Assembly: GCA_023374045.1 (NCBI GenBank)
Contig: CM041776.1
Span: 119,865,000-119,928,999, forward strand
Source: Limonium bicolor
Taxonomy: Eukaryota; Streptophyta; Magnoliopsida; Caryophyllales; Plumbaginaceae
DNA: 64,000 nucleotides
Reading direction: 5' to 3'
The notes under the pieces are model-generated. The model had not been told where the DNA came from and did no database searches. It worked only from the letters and a program-made list of their open reading frames with translations. The number at the start of each line of letters is the position of its first letter. The first letter of the stretch is position 1. Below are positions 1 through 11,640 of the stretch, in pieces. The translations under genes were made by a program, and so were the position numbers.

Positions 1-660
1 TTAATTCCATGGTATAGCAAGCCCTTGACTTTCCACCCATTACTAAAACATCTCCTGAACTCAATATGATTTTCTTTGCAAGGTCCACACGCTTCTGCTC
101 GCCATAAAGGAACTCTGCGTCATCTCCAATTGACAAAGACAATACTGGTATCCCCTGATCGAGGGACCCTTGTGTCTCATCATTGTCCTGATGTAGACCT
201 AAACGGCCTCCTTCTTCATAGAAGTTGATGATACATAGATCAGCCCTTAGATTGGGAACTGGATCTTCTTCTAGCTGTTGAGCTGTACTAACTGCTTGTT
301 CCACAATTGGTAAAAATTCTTCTGGGATTTTTGGTACTTGTGCACCATCTCCATTTCTTGTATCTTGGTAGGTCTTTGAGTAAGGATTCCAATCCTTTCC
401 TAAGCACATCATTTTCAGCTTCATTCTTGATCCTCCTGGAAATTCTGGAGTGTAGAACCCTCCTGGTCCTGCTCCCAATTCTTGACATCTTCTGATGATT
501 GCAATTTGTGTCTCCGGTGTTAGGTATCCTTTGAGTAATATCAAACTGGTTGGATAACCTTACATTGTTCGTTCCCTGGTTCTTGTACTTTGATAATGTT
601 TTCTCCCAGGGAGGGCGGTGAGGGGATAGGAAAGCATATCTTATAGCTTCCTACGTGGTT
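1..660 (-). pseudogene. ALKBH1-like 2OG-Fe(II) dioxygenase fragment, downstream of gag in element A
   Basis: AlkB-family enzymes remove alkyl or methyl groups from nucleic acid bases using iron and 2-oxoglutarate. Translating the minus strand from about 550 to 1 gives some 180 open residues with the family's landmarks: the substrate-lid region (GGFYTPEFPGG then LKMMCLGKDWNPYSKTY), the metal site NFYEEGGRLGLHQDNDE with the H-x-D pair, LSIGDDAEFLYG, and SGDVLVMGGKSR just before the second iron-binding histidine. Two lesions are visible. Near 541-548 a one-base loss separates an upstream stretch (ENIIKVQEPGNEQ) from the domain. Near 10-16 a doubled TA turns the expected Y-H-G-I into Y-T-M-E, removing the distal iron histidine. 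The reading frame resembles plant ALKBH1-type proteins. It sits about 70 bases past the gag stop on the same strand, so capture by the retroelement is the simplest reading. A host gene hit by the element is the alternative. The rest lies outside the window. Confidence 0.8.
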
Positions 661-729
661 TAAATTTTACTAGTGAGTTTTACTAATTCTTCCTACTCAA
701 TTAGGCAATCAAGGCATGCAAGCACTCAT

Positions 730-2164
730 TCACATCATCCATTGCTCAATAACAGGTTCACGTGGTTTAGAAATACCTGGGTTGGTAGAAGGACCAGCCT
801 CATCTGAGCGGTCCATGACATGCAGGGCGGGTCCCGATGCTGGGCCTTTGCCCTTATACCCCTGAGCCTGGTTTGTTGGTGGAGGGCGTGTATCGCTAGC
901 TCCATTCTTTTGGCCTGTGTTTGGCTTCGCTCCCGGGCGGTAGTTCCTGCTCTCCGGGTTTTCAGATACACTCGAAGGCACGATGCCCGAGTATCTGACA
1001 GTAGCGGCACATGACTTTCTCCCCTTGGCAGTCTACGCCGGGGTGATCCTTTCTGCACTGTTTACAGTTGAACGGCGGACATACTTCTGGCCCGTGTTTG
1101 AGCCATGTCCAGAACCTAATACAATCAAGATTAATTATACCATCCAACGGTACTGAAGTAATCACAAAAGTTTCAAATCTACTGTCTGATTAGAGTGCCT
1201 ACCCTTAGATGGGTAGGTTTTCTGTGAAGTTGCTGCTCCGTGGGTTCCTGACTGGGGGTTCCCAGTAGTTTGGTTCCCCTTCCCTTGATTGGACCCTTGG
1301 CCTTTCTGATAGGTTTGTTCCTCTTATTGGAGTTCCCTTGCTTGGCATCTTCGCCACCAGGTCCGTCCTTCCTCTTTTGGGAGCTCAAAGCATCCCTCCT
1401 CTTACAGTGATCTCCACCACGGAGGCAGCATGATAGCATTCCTGAAATCTCAAGGTATTAATCTCCAAATCTCCCATGATGGGGTATAGTATGAAATGAA
1501 ATTTTCAACTGGTTTATGTCTCTCCTGTTTTACCTGCAAACTGGTAGGGATGATTGGTCCCATCCCAAACTGAAGTCGAGGGCTCAGTCCCCCGTAGAAC
1601 CGGTCGACCAACACCTGGTCCGAGTATCCTATACCGGGTAATAGTCGGAGTAGCGAGGTGAACTTCGCATAGTACTCATCCACTGACATCTTTTCCGTCT
1701 GCTCCAGGGCGTCAAGCTCCCTAGTCTTCACCATCCTGGTGTGGGCTGGGTAGTATTTGCCCCTAAGTAGTGCAGTGTAATGTCCCCAAGTAAAAGCTGG
1801 GTCATCCAGGTGGTCGGCTTTTCACCATGTTCCACCAATCTCTAGCTGCATCCTTCAGATAAAAGGCAGCAAGTCTTACTTTTTCCCTAGCTGGGACTGC
1901 AAGCGTCTCGAACGCTGTCTCCATCTCCATGATGTAGGTCTCTAAGTGAGCAGGATCAGTCTGCCCCTTGAATGCAGTCGGCCTTAGATCAGCAAAACTC
2001 TTCACCCAGTCTCTCTCCCTGGGTGGTGGCGGTGGAGGTAGCTGCTGCTTGCTGTGCAACCCCCGCCTGTGCAAATGCCTGAGCGATTAAGGTGGCAATG
2101 TCTGCCAGCCTGATGTTTGGCTCCTCACATCAGCCTGTCCACGTCGTCCTCCTCTTCCTGACAT
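730..2164 (-). pseudogene. Gag of element A (frameshifted, with an apparent intron)
   Basis: Gag forms the retrotransposon particle and binds its RNA. On the minus strand the start is ATG at 2164 (MSGRGGRRG, like the start of B gag). The capsid-like core follows: FADLRPTAFKGQTDPAHLET, then AAFYLKDAARDWW (about 2000-1810), then KMSVDEYYAKFTSLLRLLPG (about 1690-1630). Two zinc fingers lie near 1080-965: a C-x2-C-x3-H-x4-C finger (CKQCRKDHPGVDC) and a classical C-x2-C-x4-H-x4-C knuckle (CRYCQILGHRAFEC). A Ser/Pro/Gly-rich tail ends at a stop near 730 without reaching a protease. Several frameshifts break it (near 2090, 1800 and 970). A 92-base segment (1533-1442) with GT...AG ends interrupts the frame where B gag is also interrupted. 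Residues flanking it join as ...PTSLQ/ECYHAAS..., matching B. Confidence 0.85.
1442..1533 (-). other. Probable intron in gag of element A
   Basis: On the minus strand the exon ends ...TTGCAG, followed by GTAAAACAGG. The segment ends in GAGATTTCAG before GAATGCTATCATGCTGCC. Removing it joins the gag capsid and linker in phase 0 exactly where B1 and B2 have a GT...AG segment of 79 bases. The intron sequences differ while the flanking protein is conserved. Confidence 0.65.
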
Positions 2165-2314
2165 CTGCAGGATGTTGAGGTATATTAGGCACTGTGGTCA
2201 AAATCTTGGTCTTGGATAGTAGTCTAAGTAAAACTAACTTAAACTCTTTTCAATACTATCTCTCAACCCTTAACCTAAGTCTTAGATATCCTAATCTCGG
2301 TGTATCCTCGTATC

Positions 2315-2340
2315 CAGAGCGTAACTACGCTCTGATACCA
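2315..2340 (-). other. tRNA(iMet) primer binding site of A within a hairpin
   Basis: Minus-strand TGGTATCAGAGC (2340-2329), five bases inside the LTR end, is the standard plant primer site for initiator-Met tRNA. It overlaps an inverted repeat: CAGAGCGTA (2315-2323) and TACGCTCTG (2326-2334) with a two-base loop, so the last bases of the primer site can pair with sequence just downstream. Confidence 0.85.
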
Positions 2341-2345
2341 CTTTT

Positions 2346-5300
2346 TGTAACACCCCAACCCGAAATCCATAAACTGAACGGCGATCACTCCCAAATAAAT
2401 ACATCTGCAGCGGTAATAAATATACACCAACCGGGCGGTATTACAATGCCGTTGGCCACCCTTGTGCCAACAAGGCTAAGTCCAAATACAATCTCCAAAA
2501 GTCACGGTCTGAATACGAATACAATCCGAGATACTAGGAATCAAACTCAAATGTAAAATACTTAAGTAAAACAAATGTCTAAAGGAAGACTCCCATAGCT
2601 TGAATCTACCCCACCTACACTCGGTGTGGTAATCTTCTTAACTTCAGGTACCTGAAAAATGGGGGTGCCCCCAAAGGGGCTCAGCAAACAATGCTGGTAT
2701 GGAAAACGTGCAGCCCATCGTCTACCGGGCCACACCAACTACTTTGTCGAACACATGCAGTTCATTTTTATAAAGCTGTAAACAAGCATAGTCTGATAAT
2801 AACAAGTATCCATACAAGGACAATAATGTCACATAGAACAAGACACAGAAGGTCAAAGTTAGTTGAACTGAAATTCTTTAATGATAGTCGGTCCACACAG
2901 GGACTGACAGGTATAACTGAATATCTTAAATAGTGGAGGTATAGTGACCTCGTTAAGATTGAAAGGTTGGGTATAAAACCCCAGGAGATAACGTAGTTAA
3001 ACCCTGAACTGAGAGGCGTGGGAAATAGAATCCCACTAGAGGAATGGAGTTTTCCTCAAACTGAAGGGCATTAGAAACCCGGAAGAATAGAGTCTTCCCC
3101 CAACTGAAAGTCCCGTCGCGACGTAGATAGGAGACGACCTGAGACAGGTACAGCTCCTGTAGCATGCATGGCCAGATCCAACTGGGCTCCTCGTTCTCGT
3201 AGTATAGAGTTGTTAAGTGTCATATAAAGACGTTAAACAAGAACACAATGTGTATTGTTATTATCACGTTTAGGATAATGACGTTTGTTATAAAGTGAAG
3301 TTAGTGAGAGACTTGAGTACAAGTCCTCGGTATACTGAAGCGCAGGTATTTAATCCACTGGTATAGTAGTGTTTGTATGCGTGGGACATACACGTAGTAG
3401 TCAGCATCATTCACGCACATAAAATAATACAACAGCGCACAAGAGTAAACAACATTTTACATTAATTATCTTGGTCGTTAATTCAAACAACACAGATAGC
3501 ACACAGCCGGTGTAATCCGGTAGAAAACAGGTTGCAAGAATCCCATACCGTTCACAGTAGGTTGCAGTTGATTATACCTTGGTCAACGTCGGGTCAAACA
3601 AAGTCCTAGAATAGGATTAACTGAGAAGGTTAATTTATGTTACCCTTATATAATAATTCTATTGGATCTTTCAACAAGTCTTGTATTTGTTATTTCATGT
3701 GAGGTTTATTTCTTTTAATTACCTCATGATTTAATGTATAACTTATTCGTTATTCCTTTTTGATTTATTTATAAATCCTCTAATGTACATATATGTATTC
3801 ATATATTCATGTACTATATTTTGTTTATTTTTAATTGTCTAAGTGACATAACAACTTATAATTTTCTTAACTATATTTAAATGTCTTACAAAGACATGAT
3901 ATTCTTATAATCTCATTATCCTCCTTTTTGTCATGAATAATATATTGTTTTCCTTTAACTTCCTTATAACTATATAAGCCATAGTTCTAATTCCATGATT
4001 CCTTTAATTAAAATTCTTTCTTCTAATTCCTCCAATATCCATGCAGGACATATTTATTTAAATCTAAATTATTACCCTTATATTTCGGTTATTTATAAAT
4101 CAACCACATTAATTCATAAACTTTATATTTAAATTCCAATCTCATTATATTATAGAGTTTTAACTTCTTATTTAGCTAAATTACATAGTCACACTAATAT
4201 TTTGGTATATAGCTTTTAAGTACTATAACTTTCAAAAATAACAACTTAGCCCCTTAAATTCCCGGCAATAATAATTTATTCCCTATAATTACAATTCAAC
4301 CACAAAATCTTATTAACTTTACATAATGCCTTATAAACTATAGTTTTAATTTTAATTCTCCATAAATGCCGAATATATATATATAAATTCTAAAATTACC
4401 AAACTAACCCCAATAATTCGGCTTTGGTCTTGAATTCTCCATTAATTACATTTTCACCCCAAAACTTTATAATAAACTTCTTAATAACTTATAAACTAAA
4501 GTCCAAATATATAATTCCTCAAAATTTCGAAGTGGACCTAATATTCTCTTAATTATGAATTCGCCACTAATAAGTTCTAAACTTTCATAACAACTTTTAT
4601 AAATTACATAATAGCCCAAAACTTTATAAAAAGTTATTTTAAAGCTTGTTAAATTAAAATCTAAATTCTTAAACTTAATTCCTAACCTTATATTATATCA
4701 TAATTACACCAAACACCCCTTTAACTCACGGCTTTCACAATAAATGCACTATATTTTGTAAAAATTACATTTAAGCCACATACTTATTTAATTAGCCATT
4801 TAAGCTCTAATAGAATATTTTTAACTCATCAACTTTATAGTATAAGTTTATATACAAGTAGCTCATAAAAATCTATTTAGTACTTAGACAATTCGGCCAT
4901 AATTTAATAGTGACCATATAGTATATAAGTGGATTTATATGCCATAATAAATGTACATAAATTCCTATGAGTCATATAACTTATGTAAAATTATTGTAAT
5001 GTCTTATATTGATTCTTAGCTTAAAATAAAGCATTTTTGCCCTTGATAATTCGGCTTGAATTAATGTGTAACACAACTAAATTTGGTGACACAAAAATGT
5101 GTCTTAAGGTAATATTTTCTATATAAGTTATAGATTGTATTTTTGGCATATAATACCATATAGTTTTCGGTTTTAATAACTAGGAGATGTACACATATTT
5201 TTGTATATTTTTAGAAGCTTAACAAAGCTTATAACATAAAGATTTACTTAGTAAACTTACTTCTTAACAAAGGTGGTTAAGTGCTTGAACACTTCTTGAA

Positions 5301-7180
5301 TCTCCAAGCTTCCTCCAAGATAATATTGAAGCTCCACTTCGGTATATGCAAGTGGTGAAGGAGTTTTAGGAGTTAGATCTTGAATAAAGATCTTAAGTAG
5401 ATTTGTAAGTAGTTTTACAAGAATTTACCTTAGGTTTTTCTCCTTATATTTCGGCTCACTAATGGTGGATGAAGAACAAGTTTTCCTTCATGAAAAAGAA
5501 GAAGAAAAGAGCCTTAGAAGGAGTAGAACTTGGTTACACATAAAATGATGTGCTTTAAGGATCTTCAAGCATTAAACTACCTTAAGATAACCTTGAGATG
5601 CTCCTTGGATTAATGTTGGTTTGAACAACCTCCTTGGTGAACTAAGTGATGCCGAACTCTTGTTGTTATGCTAGGAAGAGTTTTGCTTCAAGGTTTGACA
5701 AGAAACGCTAGGAATTACCTTAAAGATGAAGATAGAAGTTAAAACTCCATTAATGGACTTAAGAGCTTCAAGGAAGAAGATGAAGCAAGAAGAGAGAGCT
5801 TAGAACCTTACCAATTCGTGATGAAGAGTGCAAGGAGGGAAATGAGAATAAACTTACGTATAGGGTAAGAATGCCTTTGAAATTGATTTTTGTTTTGTCA
5901 ATTTTAATGTCATTTGACTATTCTTTTCCTTAGTTTATTACATATATTATTGGCTCAATAAAAGCCCTTCTTTACTGCATAAAACCGGCCATGTGGTGTG
6001 ACTAAGCAAGAGTTGGAAAGAAAATAATGTTGGCTAGAAGACCAGGTAAGAAAAGGTAAGGTATCTTCTTTTGATTTTTCTAAGTTTTGCTTGTCTTCTT
6101 CTCCTCTTGTAGCTGGACGATTCAAGCTCAATTGGGAGGTCTCCACCGGTCATGGAGCCAAGGAAGAGCTAAGGAAGGTCACATGCTTAAGAAATCAAAA
6201 GGCAAAAAGAAGGAATCTACTTTTTGCTTTTAGTATTTGTTTTGTATCTAGCTCACATGGCCTTATTCCATGACCTAATTTCGACAGCTCTCTGGTCAAA
6301 TGAGACCTACATACTTTGGCATTAAGTAATATAACCACATGGGATGATGAGTCATCATGTTTTAAGCCTTTTAAACTTTTAAAGCAATTTTTATACTAGC
6401 TTTTGCTCTTAAATCGGCCCCTATAGAGCACCTTGTTGACTAGTCACACCAACTGATTTAGAAGTTCATTTTAACCCTTTTTAAGATTACCAATTCGTGG
6501 CATGTCAAAACCTACAAGACAATTGCGTAAAACGCATTTTCGTGACACCCGAGGTGTGTTTTTTGTGCTCTAAGGAACTTTTTGGGAAACCAATTGTTTT
6601 TGTGAGTTCCAAGTGTTGTAAACACTTATTATGGTAAATAAACATATACTAAATGTTACATTGAGTTATATGGGTTATATCAACCCGTGACATAATTTAC
6701 GGGCCATCGGGACACTCCCGGCCAAAAGGAGCGCTAAAAAATCCTCCGGTGTTTTTTGCTGAATTTTGTGAAACCACTTCGTGGTTCTCTTTAGAATGAT
6801 TAATAAGATGTTTAGGAACTCTAGGAATTAATTTTATAGGAGTTCGTGCCACACCTCGCACTCCTCCGAACTTTTTCGTGCTTTAAGGAGCGGTGCGTGC
6901 AGCACTCCCGAGCATTTTTGCGTATTTGACTGAATATGCTTAGGGAATATATTTATATATTCATATAATGGTGTATGACCATTTGGTTTGAGTTTTAGAA
7001 GGACATACAGGTCATGCTTGATCACATGTTTCTAAGGCGTTTTAGCGTTTATGGAAAAACGACTATTTTTACGTAACGTTTTCATGCATGGGTTTGCATG
7101 CGTACGTGAAATGATTTATATTTGGATTATATTCCAATAAATAATGATTTAATAATATTATTTAGATTTGGGGTATTTCA
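2346..7180 (-). repeat. 5' LTR of element A (about 4.8 kb)
   Basis: The plus strand begins TGTAACACCCC at 2346 and ends GGGGTATTTCA at 7180, the same terminal sequences as the other LTRs here (TG...CA, minus orientation). The inner end adjoins the primer site. The LTR is AT-rich and has no coding potential. Near its gag-side end it holds the module shared with D, E and F: a GCCCC/GGGGC hairpin (2667-2680) and, in RNA sense, TTTTTCAG/GTACC (about 2656-2645). The second LTR lies outside the window, so its age cannot be estimated. Confidence 0.85.
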
Positions 7181-10172
7181 CTTATTTTATTTATAGCTTG
7201 TCACATTTTTAATTTGAATGAATATCCTCACTTATTAATTTCCTTTAAAACCACATTAATACCATATAATTGTTATACATTTATAACATTATAGACCTTA
7301 GTCTAAAATCATTTCCAACTTTTTATAATTCGGTACAGCCCTTTTATTTCATTTAAATTCTATTTTGTCCACATAACATTATGTAATGTTATACCATATA
7401 CTAATATCATTTAATATGATATTTTAATTTCCTTTAACTTATAACATAGTTTTTATACAAAACTATTTATTATTGCCGCATGGGCACCATATCAAAACCA
7501 TATTCTTTTTCCATATACCATAGTTTTTTTATATTTTACAAAATCACCCCATCATATTACCATGTTATATATATCATATAATAACATTTCTAACTTATAA
7601 AAAAGGTATAACCTATTGTTTATTTTTTGTAAATTCCAAACAGACCCATAACTGTTCTATAATTGTCATTTGGCCCCATTTATAACATATATTTTATAAT
7701 CCATTAAAACTATATATTATACCCACATCTTTTAATACCCTTATATAATTCTAAAAATCACCAAATTTCACCAAAGGTTATAAGTATCCTTATTAACCCA
7801 TATACTTTCGGTATTTGCTATACCACACACATACATTTCTCCAAAATGTCATAATGACATAATAACATATATTATACATATAAAAGTTTATCTTAATTCC
7901 AAACCAACCAAATAAATTCCTAAAAATTCCTAATAACCCATGGGTGTTTATAATACCATTTTACACCCTTAATTTTCGTAATACATATTCACACCACATA
8001 TGTTATAAAATTGTTACAATTAAATACTTATCTTACTATAAAAACCTTAAATAAGATCTAACTTATTTAATTTGGTCAAAACTACCATATTGTTAAGGTT
8101 GACCACCTTAATATTTCCTTGACCATTAATTCCTAATAATTACGGTTTGCACCCATACTTTTTAGAAATTACCATTTAACACCAAAACTTACAAAATTTT
8201 TATAAATCTTATAATTTTAATTTAAACTCTTTTTAACCTCAAACTTTCGGCTTAATTATTGTATAGCCCCCAAATTTAATTTAATTATGTTTAGACCCTT
8301 ATAATATGCGGTAATGCTATATATATCCCTAACTTAAATAAAACCTTATAAATGCATAAATAAATGGCCTAAAGTACATGGCCTTATTACAAACATTGGC
8401 TTATAAAATAAACACATAAATTCCAAAATGCATTAACTCTCAGCCCTTACACATATTTCCCTATTTACCAATTTCCACATAATGTCTTAAAATTTTGACA
8501 ATTATGTTAATAATTAGTTGATAAATTTACCAAACCATTCTTTAATCACCTAAGGTCAAAATAAGACCTTATTAACCATTCACTCACGGCACAAATTATA
8601 CACATATGTATAATTACATATTAATATACCAAGTAAGGTTTAAGTGATTTATACCTTCTTTTACATGTTTTCAAACAGCAATTAGGGCATAGTTAGTCTC
8701 CAAGCAAGATCTAACATAAGAAGTGTTTTAATGTATATTTCAAGGTAAAATTTACCTTAGAACAACAAGGTGACCAGGTGTTGTCTTCGGCCTAATATAC
8801 AGAAGCAAAAGAGCATCAAAAGAGCTACTAAACCAAGGCTTAAAAGCGGTATAACTTAGATTCAAAGATGGCTAATTTTAACCTTGTTTAAAAGGCCAAA
8901 AATGATGTTTTCGGCTTGGATCTGGCTATACCTTGAGCTCTTGATAGATCCCTGAATAAGTATGTTAAGAAGAAGATTATAAGGCTAGGATAACAGGTTT
9001 TACAACCGGATCTAAAGAGAATCAAAAGATAAGTGCTTAAAGCACATTTTTTGTACCTTAAGAACCAGATTAGTTTCTTTCCTCCACCTTCTTCCATTGT
9101 TAAGGCCGATTTTTGCCCTTCATTTAACCTCCAACACAACCTAGATCCATGGATGGAAATGGTTGATGCTTAGATCCACCGAAAGAGGAAAGATTTGTGA
9201 AGAAATTGAACATAAAATGGCTTAATAAGCTTACCTATGTCAATTGGTGTTCTCCTCTGTTCTTGGAATGTTAGCCACGGTTTGGAGAAGCAAAGAGAGG
9301 ATGGAGGAGGCCTTGTGTCGGCTGGGAAGCAAGGCTAATGAAGAGATAGGTCAAATTTTCTCTTAAACACATTTTTTGACTTTTTTAATGATTTTAGTGT
9401 GTGATGACTCACCATAGATGGGTGGCATCATTATTGGAGGGGCTGAATGGGGTCTCACACATTTTTTGAAGGCTGAATCAATCAAGGAGTCAAAAAGTGT
9501 GACAGACTATAATATGATAAAGGTAAAAGTAGTCCCTTAAATTAAGGAATGTGGTGTGTACATTGTCCCTTGAGCTGCAAGTGGCGAAAATAGACTCCCC
9601 CTGCTTGTGGCTGTCGAATCCATGGGGTCCAGGGGTCAACTTAGACCTCTTGACCATTCTTAGTCATGTTGATTCAAACGGGCCCCCCTTTTAGGTTTTA
9701 TTAATATTTTAATATAAATTTGTAAAAATTTTGTATATTTCAGGAATTAAATTCCTAATATGATATAAGATGATATATTTCATATTTAAGGTAATTATAA
9801 CCTTTAAGCCTGTAACACCCCATCCAAAGCCAATCGTGGTTATCGCAAAACTAAAACCTAAATAGAATTCGTCGCAGCGGAAATAACAACACCTGGACCT
9901 TGCCACGGTCTGATCGTTAGAATATACCGGCCTTATCATTTCAACACTTATCCAAAATAAATGACCAACCCAAAACATCACCATCCAAAATACCACAACC
10001 AACCGAGTAACAAGTAACTAAGTCATAATCACAACCTTACATCAGTTTAAATATAAACAGACGGGTGCACAAGCGCAACCCGTACTCAAAATAAACAGCC
10101 CACCCTAAGTCTAACCCGCTCCTACTCTCGTAGTGCGTCCTCATGGGTCTCTACCTGCAAGTGTAAAAACAG

Positions 10173-10185
10173 CCCCCAAAGGGGG
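10173..10185 (-). other. CCCCC/GGGGG hairpin of the D LTR
   Basis: CCCCC AAA GGGGG is followed by TCAGC on the plus strand. In RNA sense it reads GCTGACCCCC-TTT-GGGGG, then a T-rich stretch, then TTGCAG/GTAGAG (about 10161-10150). The same order occurs in A, E and F LTRs. Confidence 0.6.
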
Positions 10186-11254
10186 TCAGCACGAATGCTG
10201 ATACCCATCTCATGACCCCCAAGCTAACGGGCTACGACGACTAATTGTCGATAGCATGGAAATTGATTACATACACCAGCATGATATGAAGTGCAATAAC
10301 AATAATCCACAGATGAACATGCATAGTTCACAAACATGAACGACTCAAGCGTCCCCTTATCAAGTGGGTTAGTAACCCCCTCCTCAGTCTTGATTTCCTT
10401 AATCTCAGTTCCTTACCTTACCTTAATCTTAATCTCAGTATACAAACCGTTCCTGAAGGGAATGGTTGTAGCTTAATTCGAGCCTGGGATTTAGGTGATC
10501 CCACCGCACCATCTTTAATGCCACCTACTCTGGACGGGAGTCCAGGGTAGCTGAGCGCCGCCCGCCCTAGCTACAAGTCCGAAGACAGTCCGGAAGCGGA
10601 GGGCGGATCTGATTCAGATACCGTCCCCCTTTCCTTAGCATGCTGCCGGAGTTCGGTCCCGGTTTTCCTCACTCAGTTCCAGTTGTAGAAATCTTAATCA
10701 CCATGTGCTAGCTAAGCCTTAACGGGCATTAACCAACAACCACCAAAACTTACTCTAATTCTTAACGCAGTGAGTACTAAACTTGGTTAGTAACAATCTC
10801 AAGTCTCGCGGGTTAGTGCAAGATAACACTACACAACGAGAACAAATATAACCGGTTGCATGCTTTATCTTGTTTTAGTCATAGCAATTAACACAACAGA
10901 TAGCCCACAACCGGGACACCTCTTTAGCAGGCACCAAGAAAGATTTACCGTTCACCGTTCACCGTCGATCGTCGTTTGTTTAACCTTCTCCGGGTCCCAA
11001 TTCACAAACCTAAAACATTGATTCATTTTTAGGCCTTAGTTATTTGCACCTCACTTACTCACTTATCCCTAAGATTCCCGATGAATATCCTCTTAGTCCT
11101 TACCACTTACCCTTTTAAACTTAATCTTTTTAAACATTAAGTTTCTTCCTTAACTTAATCCTGTAGGTTCTTAGGGTCCCATCATTACTACCCTACCAAT
11201 GGCATACCTTATTACCAATTACCATTCTTGAATTCAATTTTTTTTTTTTAGGCT

Positions 11255-11640
11255 CGACCGACCTTACCAAGTCGGTCCCTTCCAGAACACATTACCGTTT
11301 GAAAATTCTATCCCGACCGACCTTGCAAGTCCGTCCCCAAGGTCGGTCCATTACCGAGAGTTTTCCCCGAGGAAATTTGAGCTCGACCGAACTTGTCAAG
11401 TCCGGTCCTATGTTCGGTCAATTCCAAGAGACTTATTACCGTACAAAATTCTAGGCATGACCGACCTTGCAAGTCCGGTCCCAGGTCGGTCCGTTCTAGA
11501 GACTTAATTCCTTCACAAAATACAAGCCCGACCGAACTTGTAAGTCCGGTCCTATGTTCGGTCCGATTCCAAAAACTTCCTCCGGCAGTGTAAACTGAGC
11601 TCGACCGACCTTGCAGGTCCGTTCCCTAAGGTCGGTCGGC
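11255..11640. repeat. Tandem block of six palindromic GACCGACC units in D
   Basis: CGACCGACCTT or CGACCGAACTT recurs at 11255, 11314, 11384, 11458, 11529 and 11602, spaced 59-74 bases. Each is followed 20-35 bases later by the inverse GGTCGGTC or GTTCGGTC. Alternate units carry ACC...GGT or AAC...GTT, so arm changes are matched. The linkers are unlike one another. Confidence 0.8.

Larger units (their letters stand above)
1..7180 (-). mobile_element. Element A: 5' part of a gag-only Ty3/gypsy element (partial)
   Basis: Read on the minus strand this is a 5' LTR (2346-7180), a primer site complementary to initiator-Met tRNA (2329-2340), a gag region (2164-730) and then an AlkB-like fragment (660-1) leaving the window. 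No protease, reverse transcriptase or integrase is seen in the part present. The right end is followed by CTTAT (7181-7185), where sibling B LTRs read ...AAATCTTATTTATT..., so A inserted into the left LTR of array B, probably with CTTAT as target duplication. The left end lies outside the window. Gag architecture and primer site suggest the Tekay/Del group of chromoviruses, but without pol this is an inference. Confidence 0.8.

Noticed and set aside
1..660. Viral origin of the AlkB domain
   Set aside because: Some plant RNA viruses carry AlkB domains, but the lid region and surrounding motifs look like plant ALKBH1-type proteins, and no viral replicase sequence adjoins it.
2329..2340. tRNA gene fragment
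   Set aside because: Only the 12-base primer complement is present; no cloverleaf.
7181..9810. Separate unknown AT-rich gene-free region
   Set aside because: Explained by alignment with the middle and right B LTRs.
11255..11640. CRISPR-like spacing of repeats
   Set aside because: Plant nuclear context, arms imperfect, no cas genes; these are diverged palindromic units of an LTR.
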